Assembly (NCBI GenBank): GCA_026874595.1
Contig: CM049317.1
Location: forward strand, 65,629,618-65,693,617
Source: Sipunculus nudus
Taxonomy: Eukaryota; Annelida; Sipuncula; Golfingiida; Sipunculidae
DNA: 64,000 nt
Reading direction: 5' to 3'
In this document: one piece after another, positions 24,407 through 35,458 of the stretch
How positions within the stretch are numbered: position 1 is the first letter of the stretch
Layout: every line of letters starts with the position of its first letter
Position numbers and translations under genes: made by a program
The notes under the pieces: generated by a model
The model's database searches: none
Told to the model about the DNA's origin: nothing
The model's input: only the letters and a program-made list of their open reading frames with translations

Positions 24407-24736
24407 ATGAGGTCCCTACTACTGAAGAGCTCAGTCCACAACAGGGCTGCGATCATGATGATCCCGCAGCAACCGGCCCTCGTTCCGTCTGCAATCAAGA
24501 CGATGGAACTGCGCCCGAGGGTAGATGCTACTGCGCTGCTTCAGACTGGCAGTCGGTGGTTGCCATGGTCCCCATTGATGACTAGTACACATAACATGAC
24601 CGGTGTAAGAAAGTTTAGTGAAGCCACACATGTCAGCATGGACAGAAATCACATGCTTCAACTGGCCTGTCTGCAAGGCCAACAGATCATGCTGCTCCAC
24701 GAACAGCTGGCAGTGGCCAAAAGGAGGCAGCAGTAG
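24407..24736 (+). CDS. Open frame in the Harbinger-like element, unknown product (109 codons)
   Basis: Runs from an ATG to TAG with an even amino-acid composition. Its C-terminus HMLQLACLQGQQIMLL followed by HEQLAVAKRRQQ is helix-like, resembling the tail of Myb/SANT accessory proteins of Harbinger elements, but no SANT domain is visible. A longer open frame on the opposite strand (24,431-24,817) weakens the case. Probably a remnant or a chance frame. Confidence 0.25.
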   Translation: MRSLLLKSSVHNRAAIMMIPQQPALVPSAIKTMELRPRVDATALLQTGSRWLPWSPLMTSTHNMTGVRKFSEATHVSMDRNHMLQLACLQGQQIMLLHEQLAVAKRRQQ

Positions 24737-25062
24737 AGAAACGGATAGACCGATGCTACCATGTTTACTCGCGATCGACTGCGCTGTCAGGAAGCTGGTA
24801 CTGTGCTGCCGGAACACCGATGGCGATCGAATTCCGACCGGACTGCGCTTTTAATCCACGGCGGTCCCGCGGCGGAAATTTTGTCCATGTTCAAAACTGG
24901 TAGCCGCTCATGGCGTTTATGGTGACCATATGACGACCAAAGTCGACACTATCTCGCTCCTACGAAGCGCATGAAAACTTAAGGCCACTCTGGCTGCGCT
25001 CTACGGCGATCTGCCGCAATTCGGTGATTGCAGCGAGATCGCCTTCTCGTGTGACGGGGGTG

Positions 25063-25593
25063 TTACCAGGCCTGTGGACTGGTGATCGACGGTTTTTTTT
25101 AATTATTTTTTTTTACTTATACATGACTTAAATAGGGCTCAGTGAAGGCTTAAATCATGGGAATATAAGTACTTTTGTACAAGCGCTGAGGTACTGGTGA
25201 GTGTATTTGCTCCTATTTTGTTCTTTTGTGATTGTAACTATAATTTGTTACATGTTAAACATGGTACTATTAATATCGCATCTGGTGTTTTACTGGTCAT
25301 TGAGTAAATTCGAGTGAAGCAAGTGAAGCGTTAATTTATTAATCCTAGGGAAGAGATTGGCATAAGGGTTCCCACACAATAGTATGAAATTATTCAGGTC
25401 CGCACCAGCAGCATTCAAATGCTACACAGACCGACAAAATGTAACTATAGTATTACATTTCAGTCTTATACTTAAGATTCAGGTGCACACAATAGGCAGA
25501 TGTTGAAAAAGTATATCAATGTTTGTGCACCATTGGACTCATGTACTAAAAATTTCCGGTTGGAGTAAACAAAATGATAAAACAGTTCCTTAC
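25063..25593. other. Start of gene A intron 1, no feature recognised
   Basis: Unannotated sequence between the TIR element and the signal exon of gene A. No repeat or exon was recognised. Confidence 0.4.
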
Positions 25594-25626
25594 CACCAGC
25601 AGAACGTACCCACACACGAGCAACAT
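25594..25626 (-). CDS. Gene A first coding exon: start of signal peptide
   Basis: The ATG at 25,626-25,624 opens MLLVCGYVLLV, followed by a phase 0 donor GTG|GTAAGG. Length (33 nt), phase and sequence match the first exons of gene B (MLLTCSFVVLL) and gene C (MLLMCSFVVLK). Similarity continues into the 5' leader (GAGCAACATGGTT on the plus strand, and CTGGAAA[C/G]TCTTGCA on the minus strand, shared with gene C). The hydrophobic core fits the first half of a signal peptide, completed by the micro-exon at 13,814. The 11.8-kb intron between them is filled with the palindrome and TIR elements. Confidence 0.7.
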
Positions 25627-25698
25627 GGTTGGCCCGGATGTTAAATGATCCTCCTAAGCCTGTGCAAGAGTTTCCAGGCTGCTGTCAGTGTAAACCGA

Positions 25699-25704
25699 TT
25701 TATA
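25699..25704 (-). promoter_or_regulatory. TATA box of gene A (candidate)
   Basis: TATAAA on the minus strand, 73 nt upstream of the start codon. Transcription would then start near 25,670, giving a leader of about 45 nt. The conserved CTGGAAA[C/G]TCTTGCA block falls just inside that interval. Confidence 0.4.
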
Positions 25705-27553
25705 CAGCGTAATAAAATTTCAATGTTATTTTCGTCAATTCTTGAAAAAATGGGGTGCCTTATACCGCAATGGCCGTCCTTGATGTAACTTCTGTTTCCT
25801 TCCACTTAACACAGTGGGTAAATGGTAACCTTTTCAAGTGTTTCTTATTTGTTTCAAATACTTCCTTTGTTTAGAATTATACTCCATTAACGACATCACG
25901 CTCTACCCTTATGACATTAATTAATTAATTAAGATACAACACGAAATAAACTGTAGACAATTTGTTTTCGTATAAATATATTATTGGCTCAAGCCATTCA
26001 ATCACTTGCAGTTATATTAGGCTCCTGACATCGGAAACCACTAAATACATAACATAATTATACAACCATACAACCATGCATTTAATCAAACAAAGATTGA
26101 AAACAAGGTGTGTTACTAATGTCACCCAGGAAATTTATTACAAGTTTGTTATATTATTTATTACATGTACTGCCTGGGGCATGTATTACCAAAAAAATAT
26201 ACAGAAACCTTACACATTATCAAGGGTTAACACTTCCAGGTTAAATCAATCATCATGTGATACAATTATAATTATAAACACATGGCATTGAGCTTGGGAA
26301 ACAAAAAAAGACCACCGCTGCATATAAAGCCATCACCCCCAAAACGATGACGCGAATACAAATGACAGCCATTCATTAATAGGATAATGCTACACATGAC
26401 GTTAAAAAAATCTCATTGTGGGAGAATCACATATTGTAAAACAGGATGTAAAGTACAGGATGTCAAATGCATTTCTTGAAGATAATGAAGATATAAAGTG
26501 TGTTCATAATTTTAAATAATGAGGATATTAATGCTCCAGTCAAATGCAAGGTGAAAATTAATTGTGGGAGGGGTTGAACTGCCTGGTGTCATCAAGTGGG
26601 GTGGCGGGTAGCTTCTTTATTCGTGTTGCAAGTAGCGGAGGGCAGCTTTCGCTTGACAAAGGAAGGCAAGAAACGAAGGCAAAAAATTTACTTCCATAAT
26701 GAATAGATTTAACTACTTAACCATTTTACGTGACAAAATATTCCTGACCAGCTTTGATGCAGTCCTGGATTAGTAGCTTACTCAAGCTTTCCCACTGATA
26801 TAGGCCTATTTACAACCTGCATTCTTTTCTTGGCGACAGGAAACCGGAGGAGGTGGTACCCTGGAAGGGGGTTGAGCGCCGGATGGGTTACATAAATATT
26901 GACGTCAATTTGTTTTATCTTATGTGGTCGAAATCATCATTAGTCCACTGAGCACAAAACATTAATAATCTGACGATCTTTATTTTTATTGTAAAATGCA
27001 GAGGTATCTTCAGTGACGAATATTTTCTTATACTTGATATCAAAGATTCTACGAAGAATGCTCTCTTTTAGAAAGTTAGAAAAGAAATCATACATATACA
27101 TTCACCCATACACGGTTGGATTACTGGTTGGATTTTTTTTTTGGTTAATATGGCCATATGGAATTTCAATTTTGCGTCACTGCTATTCAATTCTATCTGC
27201 ATCTAGAAAGTTAAAATTAAAAAAAAAACTCATTTTAAAGGTATATCCACCATCTGTTTGATGGAACAAAAATTATAATACAAAACAATATATTCTTCAC
27301 ACTGAAAACGAATATGGCCAGGCTGCATGCCCAATTGACATTCTCTCCGCCAGCCTCCAGGGTTCAGCACTGCGGCATCTCTTTCTGAAGTCCAAGTACG
27401 CTTACTTTTAACATGTCCACTTATATACAATAATATACAACATACAGCATTTTATCAAAAAGAATTATTAACAAACATTATACTCTGGAATACCCATGAG
27501 GCTCACAACCATGTATACAGTATTTAAAAATAATATTTTTACCAGTCTCAGTT
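25705..27553. other. Intergenic region between genes A and B
   Basis: It should hold the promoter of gene A and the 3' flank of gene B. I see no coding exon; short frames such as 26,076-26,291 and 27,013-27,261 are AT-rich and lack domains. Confidence 0.5.
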
Positions 27554-28167
27554 TCATTTTGCGACAAATTTCCTGTAAATTAAAATAATAAGAATAACAT
27601 CTGCAAAAGCCAAAACAAAAATAGTGACGCCATAGACTACTCGGATTACCATATCTTTTTTCGTCAATCTTGGTTCTTCCTCCATGATTTTAGAAGCAGT
27701 CGGCCGCAACGAGGTCAAAGCCTCGGTTTCAATTAGGGAAGTAGTTATTTCCTCTGTGACAGGTTTCACAATCTCTGCTTCGGTTGACCTATGTGGATCG
27801 CTTGTTCTTGCGGTTGCCGTGTCCGGTGTGGTCAATGCGTCTGTCTGATCGCTGGTAGCAAATGTTGATTCGGAGCTTGTCGTGGCCTGGGTTATGCTGA
27901 CCACTGTGTCAGCGGCTTTAGTTTCTGGGTTGGAAGCGGTGGTAGTTTGAACATCTTCCGTGGTAGTTCCTGGTTGAGTTGATGTATCGTTTGCTGCTGC
28001 AATAATCACGTTATCCGTACTTTGTGTTGCCATCAATACTTCCCTTAGGAGACTAGCTGTTGTGCTTTCTGTTGTCGTGTACTGTTCTTCACCAATTTGT
28101 TCTGTCGTGAGTTCCGGCGGCTGACTGGAAGGTTTCGGGTTTTGAGCTGGCACTGGTTGAGTGGCCT
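27554..28167 (-). CDS. Gene B terminal exon: Thr/Ser-rich stalk, transmembrane helix, short cytoplasmic tail
   Basis: Enters in phase 1 after ACTATACCAG| and ends at a stop at 27,554-27,556, about 203 residues. The first ~165 residues are dominated by Thr, Ser, Glu, Ala and Pro (TTTEDVQTTTASN, TATARTSDPHRSTEAE), the composition of an O-glycosylated mucin-like stalk, with an N-glycosylation site (NDTS). A basic/charged segment (EEEPRLTKKD) is followed by a ~23-residue hydrophobic helix (VIRVVYGVTIFVLAFADVIL and on to LIY) and the tail RKFVAK. With the leader peptide this makes gene B a type I membrane protein with almost no cytoplasmic part. Confidence 0.9.
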
Positions 28168-28689
28168 CTGGTATAGTGGTTGGTTGAGCATCGAAAATTA
28201 AAAGAAAGTAAAATTATTGGTCTGTATGTGATTCCTATATATATATATATTGGAACCCCTTGGGCCTGTAAGAATTTCTAATGAAAGATTGCTACATACT
28301 TTAACTCTAACTTTAACTTTTTTTTCCTCGAATCTTACATTTAAACCAGAAACGCAGGTAGCTAAAAATTTTATTATTCGTATCATAAGGTTAAATTCTC
28401 CCTGCTTCAACAGGTGGCTCCAAAATAGGCTCAGCACCACTCTGTGGATCAATCTTATTTGTATATTATCTGCCACAGAAATATTCTTGGATTCTTGATA
28501 TCTTAATATTCATATTTTCCGTCCAGTTTAAATAAAAAATAAACTGAAATGGTTGGTAAATTTACATTTGATGATGACAAGAGTTGGGTTCCATTCAGGT
28601 ACAATACGTATCGCAACACACTTAAAGCGATATTCGATACGTATTGAAGCTACCCCTAATTTTTCTTTGTATATCATTTCTGGTGAAAA

Positions 28690-28706
28690 TATCTGTAGAT
28701 TATATA

Positions 28707-28752
<46 letters not shown>
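28690..28752. repeat. (TA)n microsatellite
   Basis: A TA-rich tract in the last intron of gene B. Confidence 0.95.
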
Positions 28753-28757
<5 letters not shown>

Positions 28758-29448
28758 ACTGAACCTTATAACAACAGATCACCTAGTCATGACGAGCAGA
28801 AATTTTGTTACGGAGATAAATAAAAATAAGATTCTGTAACACTAGGCAGCGTGAAATGTCGAGGGGAATGAATAAAGAAGTCCGTTATCTTTTTTTGTTA
28901 ATAAATAATTATAATTTATTCTTAAAGCAACCCTAACATTACAGTAAACTTAATCAATACATTTACACAGTATAACAACAGTATAAGAGTAAATCAATAC
29001 AATTACACAGTATAATAAATAAAGTGTACAGTACCAGAGTGTCCAGATCCTAGGCTTTTCTGGATACCAACACTGTCAAAGCTCAATAAGTCCTTTAAAA
29101 CATATAATCAAGATGAACAATTCAAGTAAATCTTCTCAGGAAATAATAATAATGCCTTTTGTAAACCATTGCGCCAGATTTTTGCTTTAACCATTTCCAT
29201 AAGCTTTTTCTTTGACCTCGTATAATGAATGATTCTATAGCATTAAAATCGATTTTTTATTTATCATTTTACATGCCTTCTATATTTGTTCACATTAGGC
29301 TGCATAAGTCAGTATTTCAGGTAAAGACAGAGAAAACGGACAACAGGGGGGGGGGGGGGGGGGGGAAGCCATCTGAACTTACCTTGGGGCATTTAGTCTG
29401 ACGTTTTATATTGGTAGGCCAATACTATTGCCCAGATCGTTCACTTAC
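28753..29448. other. Last intron of gene B, with a poly-G run
   Basis: AT-rich intron with a direct repeat AATCAATACA-TTTACACAGTATAA (about 28,950 and 28,993) and a run of about 20 G at 29,346-29,365. No exon was recognised. Confidence 0.5.
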
Positions 29449-29592
29449 CTATCACACATCTGAGCTTGTCCTCGTCGGGTTTGTAGTCATCATCACACGA
29501 ACATTCCCCGTCGATACATGCAGTGTGAGGCACAAAATCACTACATGGCAGGTGCCCTGGCCCGTTTTGACATCCGCTGCCAATATACTTTA
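29449..29592 (-). CDS. Gene B exon: EB/EGF-like cysteine-rich module
   Basis: A 144-nt phase 1-1 exon, acceptor TTCTCTTCAG| and donor ATAG|GTAAGT. It encodes 48 residues with six cysteines: KYIGSGCQNGPGHLPCSDF, ACIDGECSCDDDYKPDEDK and a final C. The CxxGxCxC pattern followed by an acidic turn is that of EB or EGF-like modules. It sits between the second LDLa repeat and the stalk. A decayed relative lies in gene A at 3,121-3,236. Confidence 0.85.
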
Positions 29593-29689
29593 CTGAAGAG
29601 AAATGGAAAATAAGAAGAATTAAGTGGAAATTAGAACACACTTCGTGAAATAACTTAATGGAACGTTCGCGAGGTAACACTGAAATATA

Positions 29690-29860
29690 CTAATGCATTT
29701 AACGATAGGCAGAATCTTAAATGAAAGGATACAGTTTTCTAAACTCATTTTCAAAGACACTTGTTATGTTGATTATACAAATGATATTTTGTTGATTAAA
29801 TAATAATACTTAGATATTTTATTGATTTAATGATATTACTTAGAATTTTTTTGGTGGTGG
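29690..29860. repeat. Intron segment duplicated at 33,110-33,310 (copy 1)
   Basis: ATGCATTTAACGATAGGCAG, then AATCTTAAATGAAAGGATAC and TTTTCTAAAC, correspond closely to the copy at 33,113. Each copy lies about 100-200 bp upstream of a gene B exon, so exons and flanks were probably duplicated together. Both copies run into repeats of TTATTGATTTAATGATA. Confidence 0.75.
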
Positions 29861-29929
29861 TAACCGCCTCCATTTTGTAATGCTTATTTAAGTACATACA
29901 TGTACATCTGCAGAAATCCATTCCGGATT

Positions 29930-30055
29930 CGGATGACGGACAGGGAAGTATCACACACTTCCTCTCATTTTATATCCTGGTGTATCCTAACGATCTCCCT
30001 GCTTTGAGTCCTGCTCTCTACCCCTGAGCCACAGAAGCCGGTCTACTCAGAATTG
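29930..30055 (-). repeat. tRNA-derived SINE fragment
   Basis: On the minus strand TGGCTCAGGGGTAG (30,031-30,018) is a good tRNA/Pol III A box, followed by AGAGCAGGACTCAAAGC, as in tRNA-derived SINEs. The expected B box is degenerate (GAGATCGTTAGGA). It is not a functional tRNA gene. Confidence 0.5.
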
Positions 30056-31563
30056 TTGTTATTGATTTAATGATAATGCTTAGAAATGTTATAGATTTAA
30101 TGAAAGTACTTAGATACTTTATTGATTTAATGATACAGCTTAGATGTTTAATTGATCTTATAAGACTGCTTTATTTTACAGTCTTATAAATACACAAAAA
30201 GCTTAGAAATTAGAAAAAAGGTCGTACCACCAGTCAAAAACTTAAGAAACTTTCCTTTATCATTATGCACCGAAGGAATCATGGCAATCCATTTTTTTCA
30301 TTATTTAGATTAAATTTTTAATAATTCTTGGGTGCACAAACAGGCTTAACACTTAACCCGGAGAATATATGTCTCAGTGATCTATTTTCAGATGTGAGAT
30401 TTTGCAAGGACCTACATGGATATTAAACGAGAGGTGTTTAGGTCTAAAGGTTACCATTTGTGCTCCATTAACGGACGGCACAACGCTATACAGTGATCGC
30501 TATAGCTCAGATGACTTAAAGTCAGCTGGGACATAAACATAATATACTGGTTAAAAAATATTCAGGGTGATATACACCAAGTGTTTAATGTAAAATTAAG
30601 GTATCCTTAAATTCAGGGTTTCATCAACATTAACTATAAAAAATATAATTATATATTAATAAATATTATTCAATAATAATAAAATATAAACATTAAACAA
30701 CTATTTGAAAATTTAAAGCAAAATGAGAGATAAAGCTATAATTGAATATATGCAAATATTCAGTGATGTTAAATTGACATAAAAGTGAAAATAAGATCTA
30801 ATATCGAGGAAAGTATGGACACAACGAATTAGCTGTTTACCTAGATTTATTACCTTCTTTTAAGGAGCCTGGATTACCATTGTTGTTAACTGTCACTTGC
30901 AATAAAAATCCATTTTCCATTCCTGTGAGGATCTCGGGAAAATACAGACCCAATTTAATTAATTAATGTAAAATTTGTCCCAGTTCCCGTGTCCACATGT
31001 TTTTCCAGTTTAATTTTTCATACATATGAGTCACTACCAAAAATGATAGTGGTTGCAGGGGCTATTCCGCTGACAGTCTTGGTGAAAAATAATTTCTTAT
31101 CTTGAACTGAATTTATATGAGACAAATAATCCAAATTGTGACAGAACATTCAGCAATATTTATGACATAATTTACGAGAAATAATTGAGCCATTCCAGAC
31201 GTCAGGCACTGCAACGTGATGTGCGACCGACCTTTGTGCGGTCTATGTGACGTCACCGTTGTCTTATTTTCAGGTCTTGGTACCGTAGAGATGGAAAGTC
31301 CTTAATGAAGGAACGTACTGTCCAGCTAAACCGGAAAGACGCCATCCTAGGTCAATCCACAAAAACAGCGCAACACGGTTGCAAAGTAAATACTTAACTT
31401 AATAAGTTATTACTTTATTCTAAATTGGAGGAAAATCTGCATATACGTGTTAGGACAATTAGTTTTAGTAATATTTTTTAAACTGTTATCGCGAAAAAAA
31501 ATACGGACAATGGTTTTGGGATGAACTATAGCATTTACACAGGACTTGTTAACTTTGACTAAC
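30056..31563. other. Intron of gene B
   Basis: Starts with degenerate ~32-bp repeats of TTGATTTAATGATA-type sequence (30,060-30,160). The rest is AT-rich with no exon recognised. Confidence 0.5.
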
Positions 31564-31677
31564 TTTCGTCGCTCCCATCGGCACAGTCTTCATTTCCATC
31601 CACAAGAATTATAACAGGTTTACATCCTCCACTTTTACAGGCGAATTTTCCTCTCTGACACGGAAAGGGAACAGCAA
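31564..31677 (-). CDS. Gene B exon: LDL-receptor class A repeat 2
   Basis: A 114-nt phase 1-1 exon, acceptor CTTATTACAG| and the less common donor GAAA|GTTAGT, the same donor used after the third LDLa exon of gene D. It encodes VAVPFPCQRGKFACKSGGC, then DGNEDCADGSDE. All six LDLa cysteine positions are present except where the domain is closed by the neighbouring exon, and the calcium-cage acidic residues (D-x-x-x-D, DxSDE) are intact. LDLa repeats bind calcium and typically mediate extracellular protein-protein binding. Confidence 0.9.
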
Positions 31678-32790
31678 CTGTAATAAGTATAATATATAAT
31701 CTGTATATTAAAATATAAACATATGGAAAGACAGATTAATGATCAATACAATTGGTGGATGCCCGGGGGAATGGGGTTTCGGAAGCCAATGATAGGAGAT
31801 TTTTCTTCTTTTTTTTCTTTTTTTTAACCATACTGCATACCCTTCCTCCATTTTCTGGGGCTGTGCATTTTCTTTCCAGAATAACAGTCCTCAGATTGAT
31901 CGATGCACAAAACTCTTCCTAACAAGAGTAATAAGTAAATGAATTATATGTCCATCTTAATGTGTAAATATAAAAAGGGGATAATATATACTTTTTATTG
32001 GGAGCTGTTAGCCATTATAATGCCAAAGAAACCATTTTAAGAAATCTATTCATATGCCAATTATATTAAATACACAGGAACTATAGTATATTCTATTGAA
32101 ATATAACAGTATCTGTCAAGATTTCGTTGTAAACCTCTTGCTTAGTGCAGTACACAGGTGGAGAAAAGCTTGCACAGGGCGCAGTCAGTGGCGCAAAATA
32201 TAAACATAATGTGCAAACAACTTCACAAATCACATCAAGACTCCAACATTTTTATTTCATGTTAATTTTTGAATGATTCTTCTCCTTGTGTTGGGAATCG
32301 TCAAACAATGTATGAACCAGGTGAACTTGAGATATTAAAATAAACTTTTGTATAGAGTCAAAACGGATGATTATTGTGAGACAATACACATTATTGCACA
32401 TGAATATGCACCTTCAAAACAATAACTTATTCAGATAACTGTGACTGGAAAATGAACACCTTAGGAGACCAAAATGATTCAACAACGATCTTAATCAAAA
32501 GTGGCTCTGATCAAATTATTTATGACATTTTTTAAATTAAAAATATTATGAAGCACATCAATAAATCAACCAAGCATGAACAAAGTCGTGATCTGGCGAG
32601 GAGACCCATAGGGTGCTGGTTGATTTAATATTGATCCGAGTAACAGTATTGGGGATATGGCTGGGTATATGGGATATGGAGACGGACAGGAAAAGACGCA
32701 AGGTGAACCAGAGGAATTTTTAAATAAGGGTCCACTAATGACCAGCAGCACAGTATTTATAAAACTTTAAATTGATATATAGTCACAAAC
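31678..32790. other. Intron of gene B
   Basis: AT-rich. A segment near 32,490-32,560 is similar to 48,420-48,470, where a decayed relative of this gene lies. No exon was recognised. Confidence 0.45.
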
Positions 32791-32913
32791 CTTCATCCGA
32801 GTTGTCTGTACAGTCCGGTCTGCTGTTGTTAACCGCTGATAGTTTTATGCAAGACCCGTCAGCACATTTGAACTCGTAATCCAGGCACTGTCTTTCTTCA
32901 ATATTATTTGAGT
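32791..32913 (-). CDS. Gene B exon: LDL-receptor class A repeat 1
   Basis: A 123-nt phase 1-1 exon with acceptor TTTTTTTTCAG| and donor GAAG|GTTTGT. It encodes DSNNIEERQCLDYEFKC, ADGSCIKLS, and DCTDNSDE. The Cys spacing and the terminal acidic DNSDE motif are those of an LDLa repeat. The first residue is completed by the micro-exon at 34,392 (G|AC = Asp), placing the mature N-terminus directly before this domain. Confidence 0.9.
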
Positions 32914-33109
32914 CTGAAAAAAAGTAAAACGAGTCAAACGTAATCCGTGACATCAGTTGTGATCTCTCTAATCGTGAGAGGGGCTATGGATTAAGGACAG
33001 TCAAATATGATTTAATTAGGATTAAGTTCATATGAACGAGCATTTTCAGTTGTATTGTCAAATTTCTCAATCGCACTTAAATGCAGTTTCAAAAATACAA
33101 ACACAAATG

Positions 33110-33310
33110 CACACATGCATTTAACGATGAGCAGAATCTTAAATGAAGGGATACAGTTTTCTAAACACATACTCAGAGATATTTTTATTTTGATATTTCA
33201 TTGATTTTATAACAATGCTTGGATAATATTTTAAAAGGTAATGCATAGATATTTTATTGATTTAATGATAATGCTTAGATGATTTGTTGATTTAGTGATA
33301 ATGATTTTGG
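33110..33310. repeat. Intron segment duplicated at 29,690-29,860 (copy 2)
   Basis: ATGCATTTAACGATGAGCAG through TTTTCTAAACACATA, followed by TTATTGATTTAATGATA-type repeats. It is the partner of the segment beside the EB exon. Confidence 0.75.
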
Positions 33311-33679
33311 TGTTGAAATCACCCTTAACGAGCTGTCAGAAGGCATCGCCTTTTCCTTCTTTTTTATTATCTACATATCATATAATGTTAAACGGTAACA
33401 TAAACTAAACGATACTTTTTTTAAACATCCCATGGGTCAAGACCCTCAACTGACTGAAGTGTTAACACATGTAACAGTACAAGATGCATACTAGTTAATA
33501 TTTGATGCATTTATGATTTTGGTAACGCTAATCCTGAAGGCACAGTATACAAACCTTAAATTTTATGCAAGTAATAAAATGGCTGTAATTTTTACAAAAA
33601 GGGCCACAGAAGCCAAGGTCCCAAGGGGTCTTTTGGGGAATTTTCACTTGCCTTAATTTCTGTGGCTAACAGAGCTCTG

Positions 33680-34245
33680 CAGAAGGTTGGTGGTTCCTTA
33701 GCTAACTAGGACCGAGACTTGAAATTCAACTTTGCTGAAAAAGTTTATGATAAAGCACTAATGAAGGTTCTGAAAAGTCGTATATGGGACAACCCTGTAG
33801 CAACGTTTGCTCACCTTTGAGCAGCAGCACATTACCTGGCAGATGAAGAGAATCAGTCGATAGCTAGGGCTTCCTAGAAAATTATGCGAAAGGAACGAGA
33901 ACATACGGATGAAAATAAACCTAGTCTCGAGATAATCAATAGCAAAATGATGAGCGAACAGCAGCGGTTGTGGTAAACTATGAAACAGCTGAAGAAGGAG
34001 AACTAGCTGTTGTTAAAGAAATTCTTAGACGAGACTGGTCCTGCAAACGGTGCTAGCTTCTCTCCGAGCGCCTACTTTAGACACTACAGTGACCAAAGTG
34101 CGGGCACCTGTCGTGTGCTGTTGCTGCAGAGAAGAGGGCCACATACGTAGAAACTGCCCAAACAAAAGGAAGAAACCCCTAGGAGAGCAGCTTGTGACCC
34201 CTCCATCAAGATCTCAAGCCAGCCAGCAGAATGTTTGCCAGAGTA
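33680..34245 (+). pseudogene. Broken retrotransposon gag with CCHC zinc knuckle
   Basis: Plus-strand sequence in the opposite orientation to gene B, inside its intron. In broken frames it encodes a gag-like helical region, with several stop codons, and then a C-x2-C-x4-H-x4-C knuckle (34,116-34,157; Cys, Cys, His, Cys all present) followed by basic residues. This is typical of an LTR-retrotransposon capsid-nucleocapsid protein. No protease, polymerase or LTR is seen nearby. Several stops and a frame change show it is inactive. Confidence 0.65.
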
Positions 34246-34287
34246 TATATAAAGGAGTAAATGAACAGCTTCTGGAAAAGACAGTTT

Positions 34288-34303
34288 ATATATATATATA
34301 TAC

Positions 34304-34351
<48 letters not shown>
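34288..34351. repeat. (TA)n microsatellite with TACATA interruptions
   Basis: Follows the gag fragment and lies 40 bp from the gene B micro-exon. The Tyr/Ile-rich frames over it are artefacts. Confidence 0.95.
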
Positions 34352-34355
<4 letters not shown>

Positions 34356-34391
34356 AAACTTTATGAAAGGTAAAAATAACAAAGTACTCAC

Positions 34392-34410
34392 CGGAAAATC
34401 CAAACGCCAG
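34392..34410 (-). CDS. Gene B signal-peptide micro-exon (19 nt)
   Basis: Acceptor TATTTTTTAG|, donor TCCG|GTGAGT. It encodes LAFGFS in phase 0-to-1. Joined to the first exon it gives MLLTCSFVVLL-LAFGFS-D, a textbook signal peptide with a hydrophobic core and a small residue before the likely cleavage point. The gene D micro-exon (VTTANS) has the same length and phases. Confidence 0.85.
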
Positions 34411-35425
34411 CTAAAAAATAAAAAAATGACATCAAAATCTGTTTACTTTTTAAAAGTATATAAAATTAAATATGATAGGAATTTAAATGATAAAATGAAC
34501 ACACGATTAAATACTTAAATAAATAGGATTAAAGTTCTACTCAGACAGCACATCGGATGCAAATTTTGTATCCTGCACCCCAACTTTACCAACATTTCCT
34601 ATCACATGTCAATACAAGTCGCATTTTTCTATAAGGTTATGCCCCTTGATATGCTTGCCAACATATAATTTCCTCCCGATTCGGGAAAATATTTACGTAC
34701 CCCTGGATACAAAAGGCCCTATTTATTCGCTGCGTACCAGTCTACATATTCGTAGTGAACTTATAGGAGTTTCTTTCTCACTATCTCTTGGAAATATATA
34801 TTTTAATTTTTTTCTTGTTAAAGAAAGCATATCTAACACTTATTTTTCAGTCTTTAAATTTTCCTGTGTTAGTGTTAGATTGTGAACCCAGCATAATCAT
34901 TTTCTCTTCTTCATTTTGTTTCCTGAATGATGGGGTTGGGGGGAGGGTGTAAACATTCTGCACTTTTTTATGTTTCCCTCTCCTGTAGTACCCTGGGAAT
35001 TCCGTTATCATTTTGTTCTGAGTGTTAAACAGTACCGGAATGACAACTCCTAAAGAACTACCTCCGTATACATCACTTTCACGGATGACTAGCAACACAG
35101 GTGTTATATTCATTAATGAATTTGTACCATGACGTAAAAACGCGTGCTCAAGGGCAATCAGATCACGCACTATGTATATTCGGGATTCTAGCTTTAGCTG
35201 GGTAACCGTATTTGGAAACATACGTTTATTTTATTACCAAGCATTATTACCAAGTAAAATTCGCTGGTATATAATACCCCGGACAAGGGGTTTCCTTTTG
35301 ATATCGACACATAGGTTAAACTACGATCCTACATACATAGACTTACATATAAATAATCAATAACAAATAGTTGAGGATAAGTAGTAGGCAAATTGAGTAA
35401 ATTAAAGGATGAAACAGGTCCTTAC
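34411..35425. other. Intron 1 of gene B, no feature recognised
   Basis: Frames such as 34,847-35,221 (minus) show no domain. An ordinary AT-rich intron. Confidence 0.5.
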
Positions 35426-35458
35426 CAGCAGTACAACAAACGAACAGGTGAGCAACAT
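35426..35458 (-). CDS. Gene B first coding exon: start of signal peptide
   Basis: The ATG at 35,458-35,456 opens MLLTCSFVVLL, donor CTG|GTAAGG in phase 0. It is paralogous to 25,594-25,626 and 46,911-46,943. The six gene B exons total 1,047 nt, exactly 349 codons with the stop, and every junction keeps phase 1 (phase 0 at the first). This closure supports the whole model of a 348-residue protein: leader, LDLa, LDLa, EB-like, mucin stalk, transmembrane helix. Confidence 0.85.

Larger units (their letters stand above)
23568..25062. mobile_element. TTA-flanked TIR element, PIF/Harbinger-like, 1.5 kb
   Basis: The left end TTA|AGCCCCCATCACACGAGAA and right end TTCTCGTGTGACGGGGGTG|TTA give imperfect 19-bp terminal inverted repeats flanked by TTA. 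A 3-bp TWA duplication is characteristic of PIF/Harbinger elements. Subterminal CGATCGC/GCGACC motifs recur near both ends. An internal inverted repeat (around 23,766-23,890 against 24,190-24,390, sharing GACTGGTACC and GGCGTTGTACGCC) makes it partly fold-back. No DDE transposase is visible. One 109-codon frame is described separately. Confidence 0.65.

Noticed and set aside
23679-24817. Opposing long frames in the TTA-flanked element as a transposase
   Set aside because: No DDE or helix-turn-helix residues recognisable; both strands are open at once in a GC-richer stretch.
29946-30050. Functional tRNA gene
   Set aside because: A good A box but a degraded B box and no cloverleaf acceptor pairing; interpreted as a SINE remnant.
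34050-34373. Open frame rich in Tyr/Ile after the CCHC knuckle, read as one protein
   Set aside because: The C-terminal half is a translated (TA)n microsatellite; only the gag fragment before it is meaningful.
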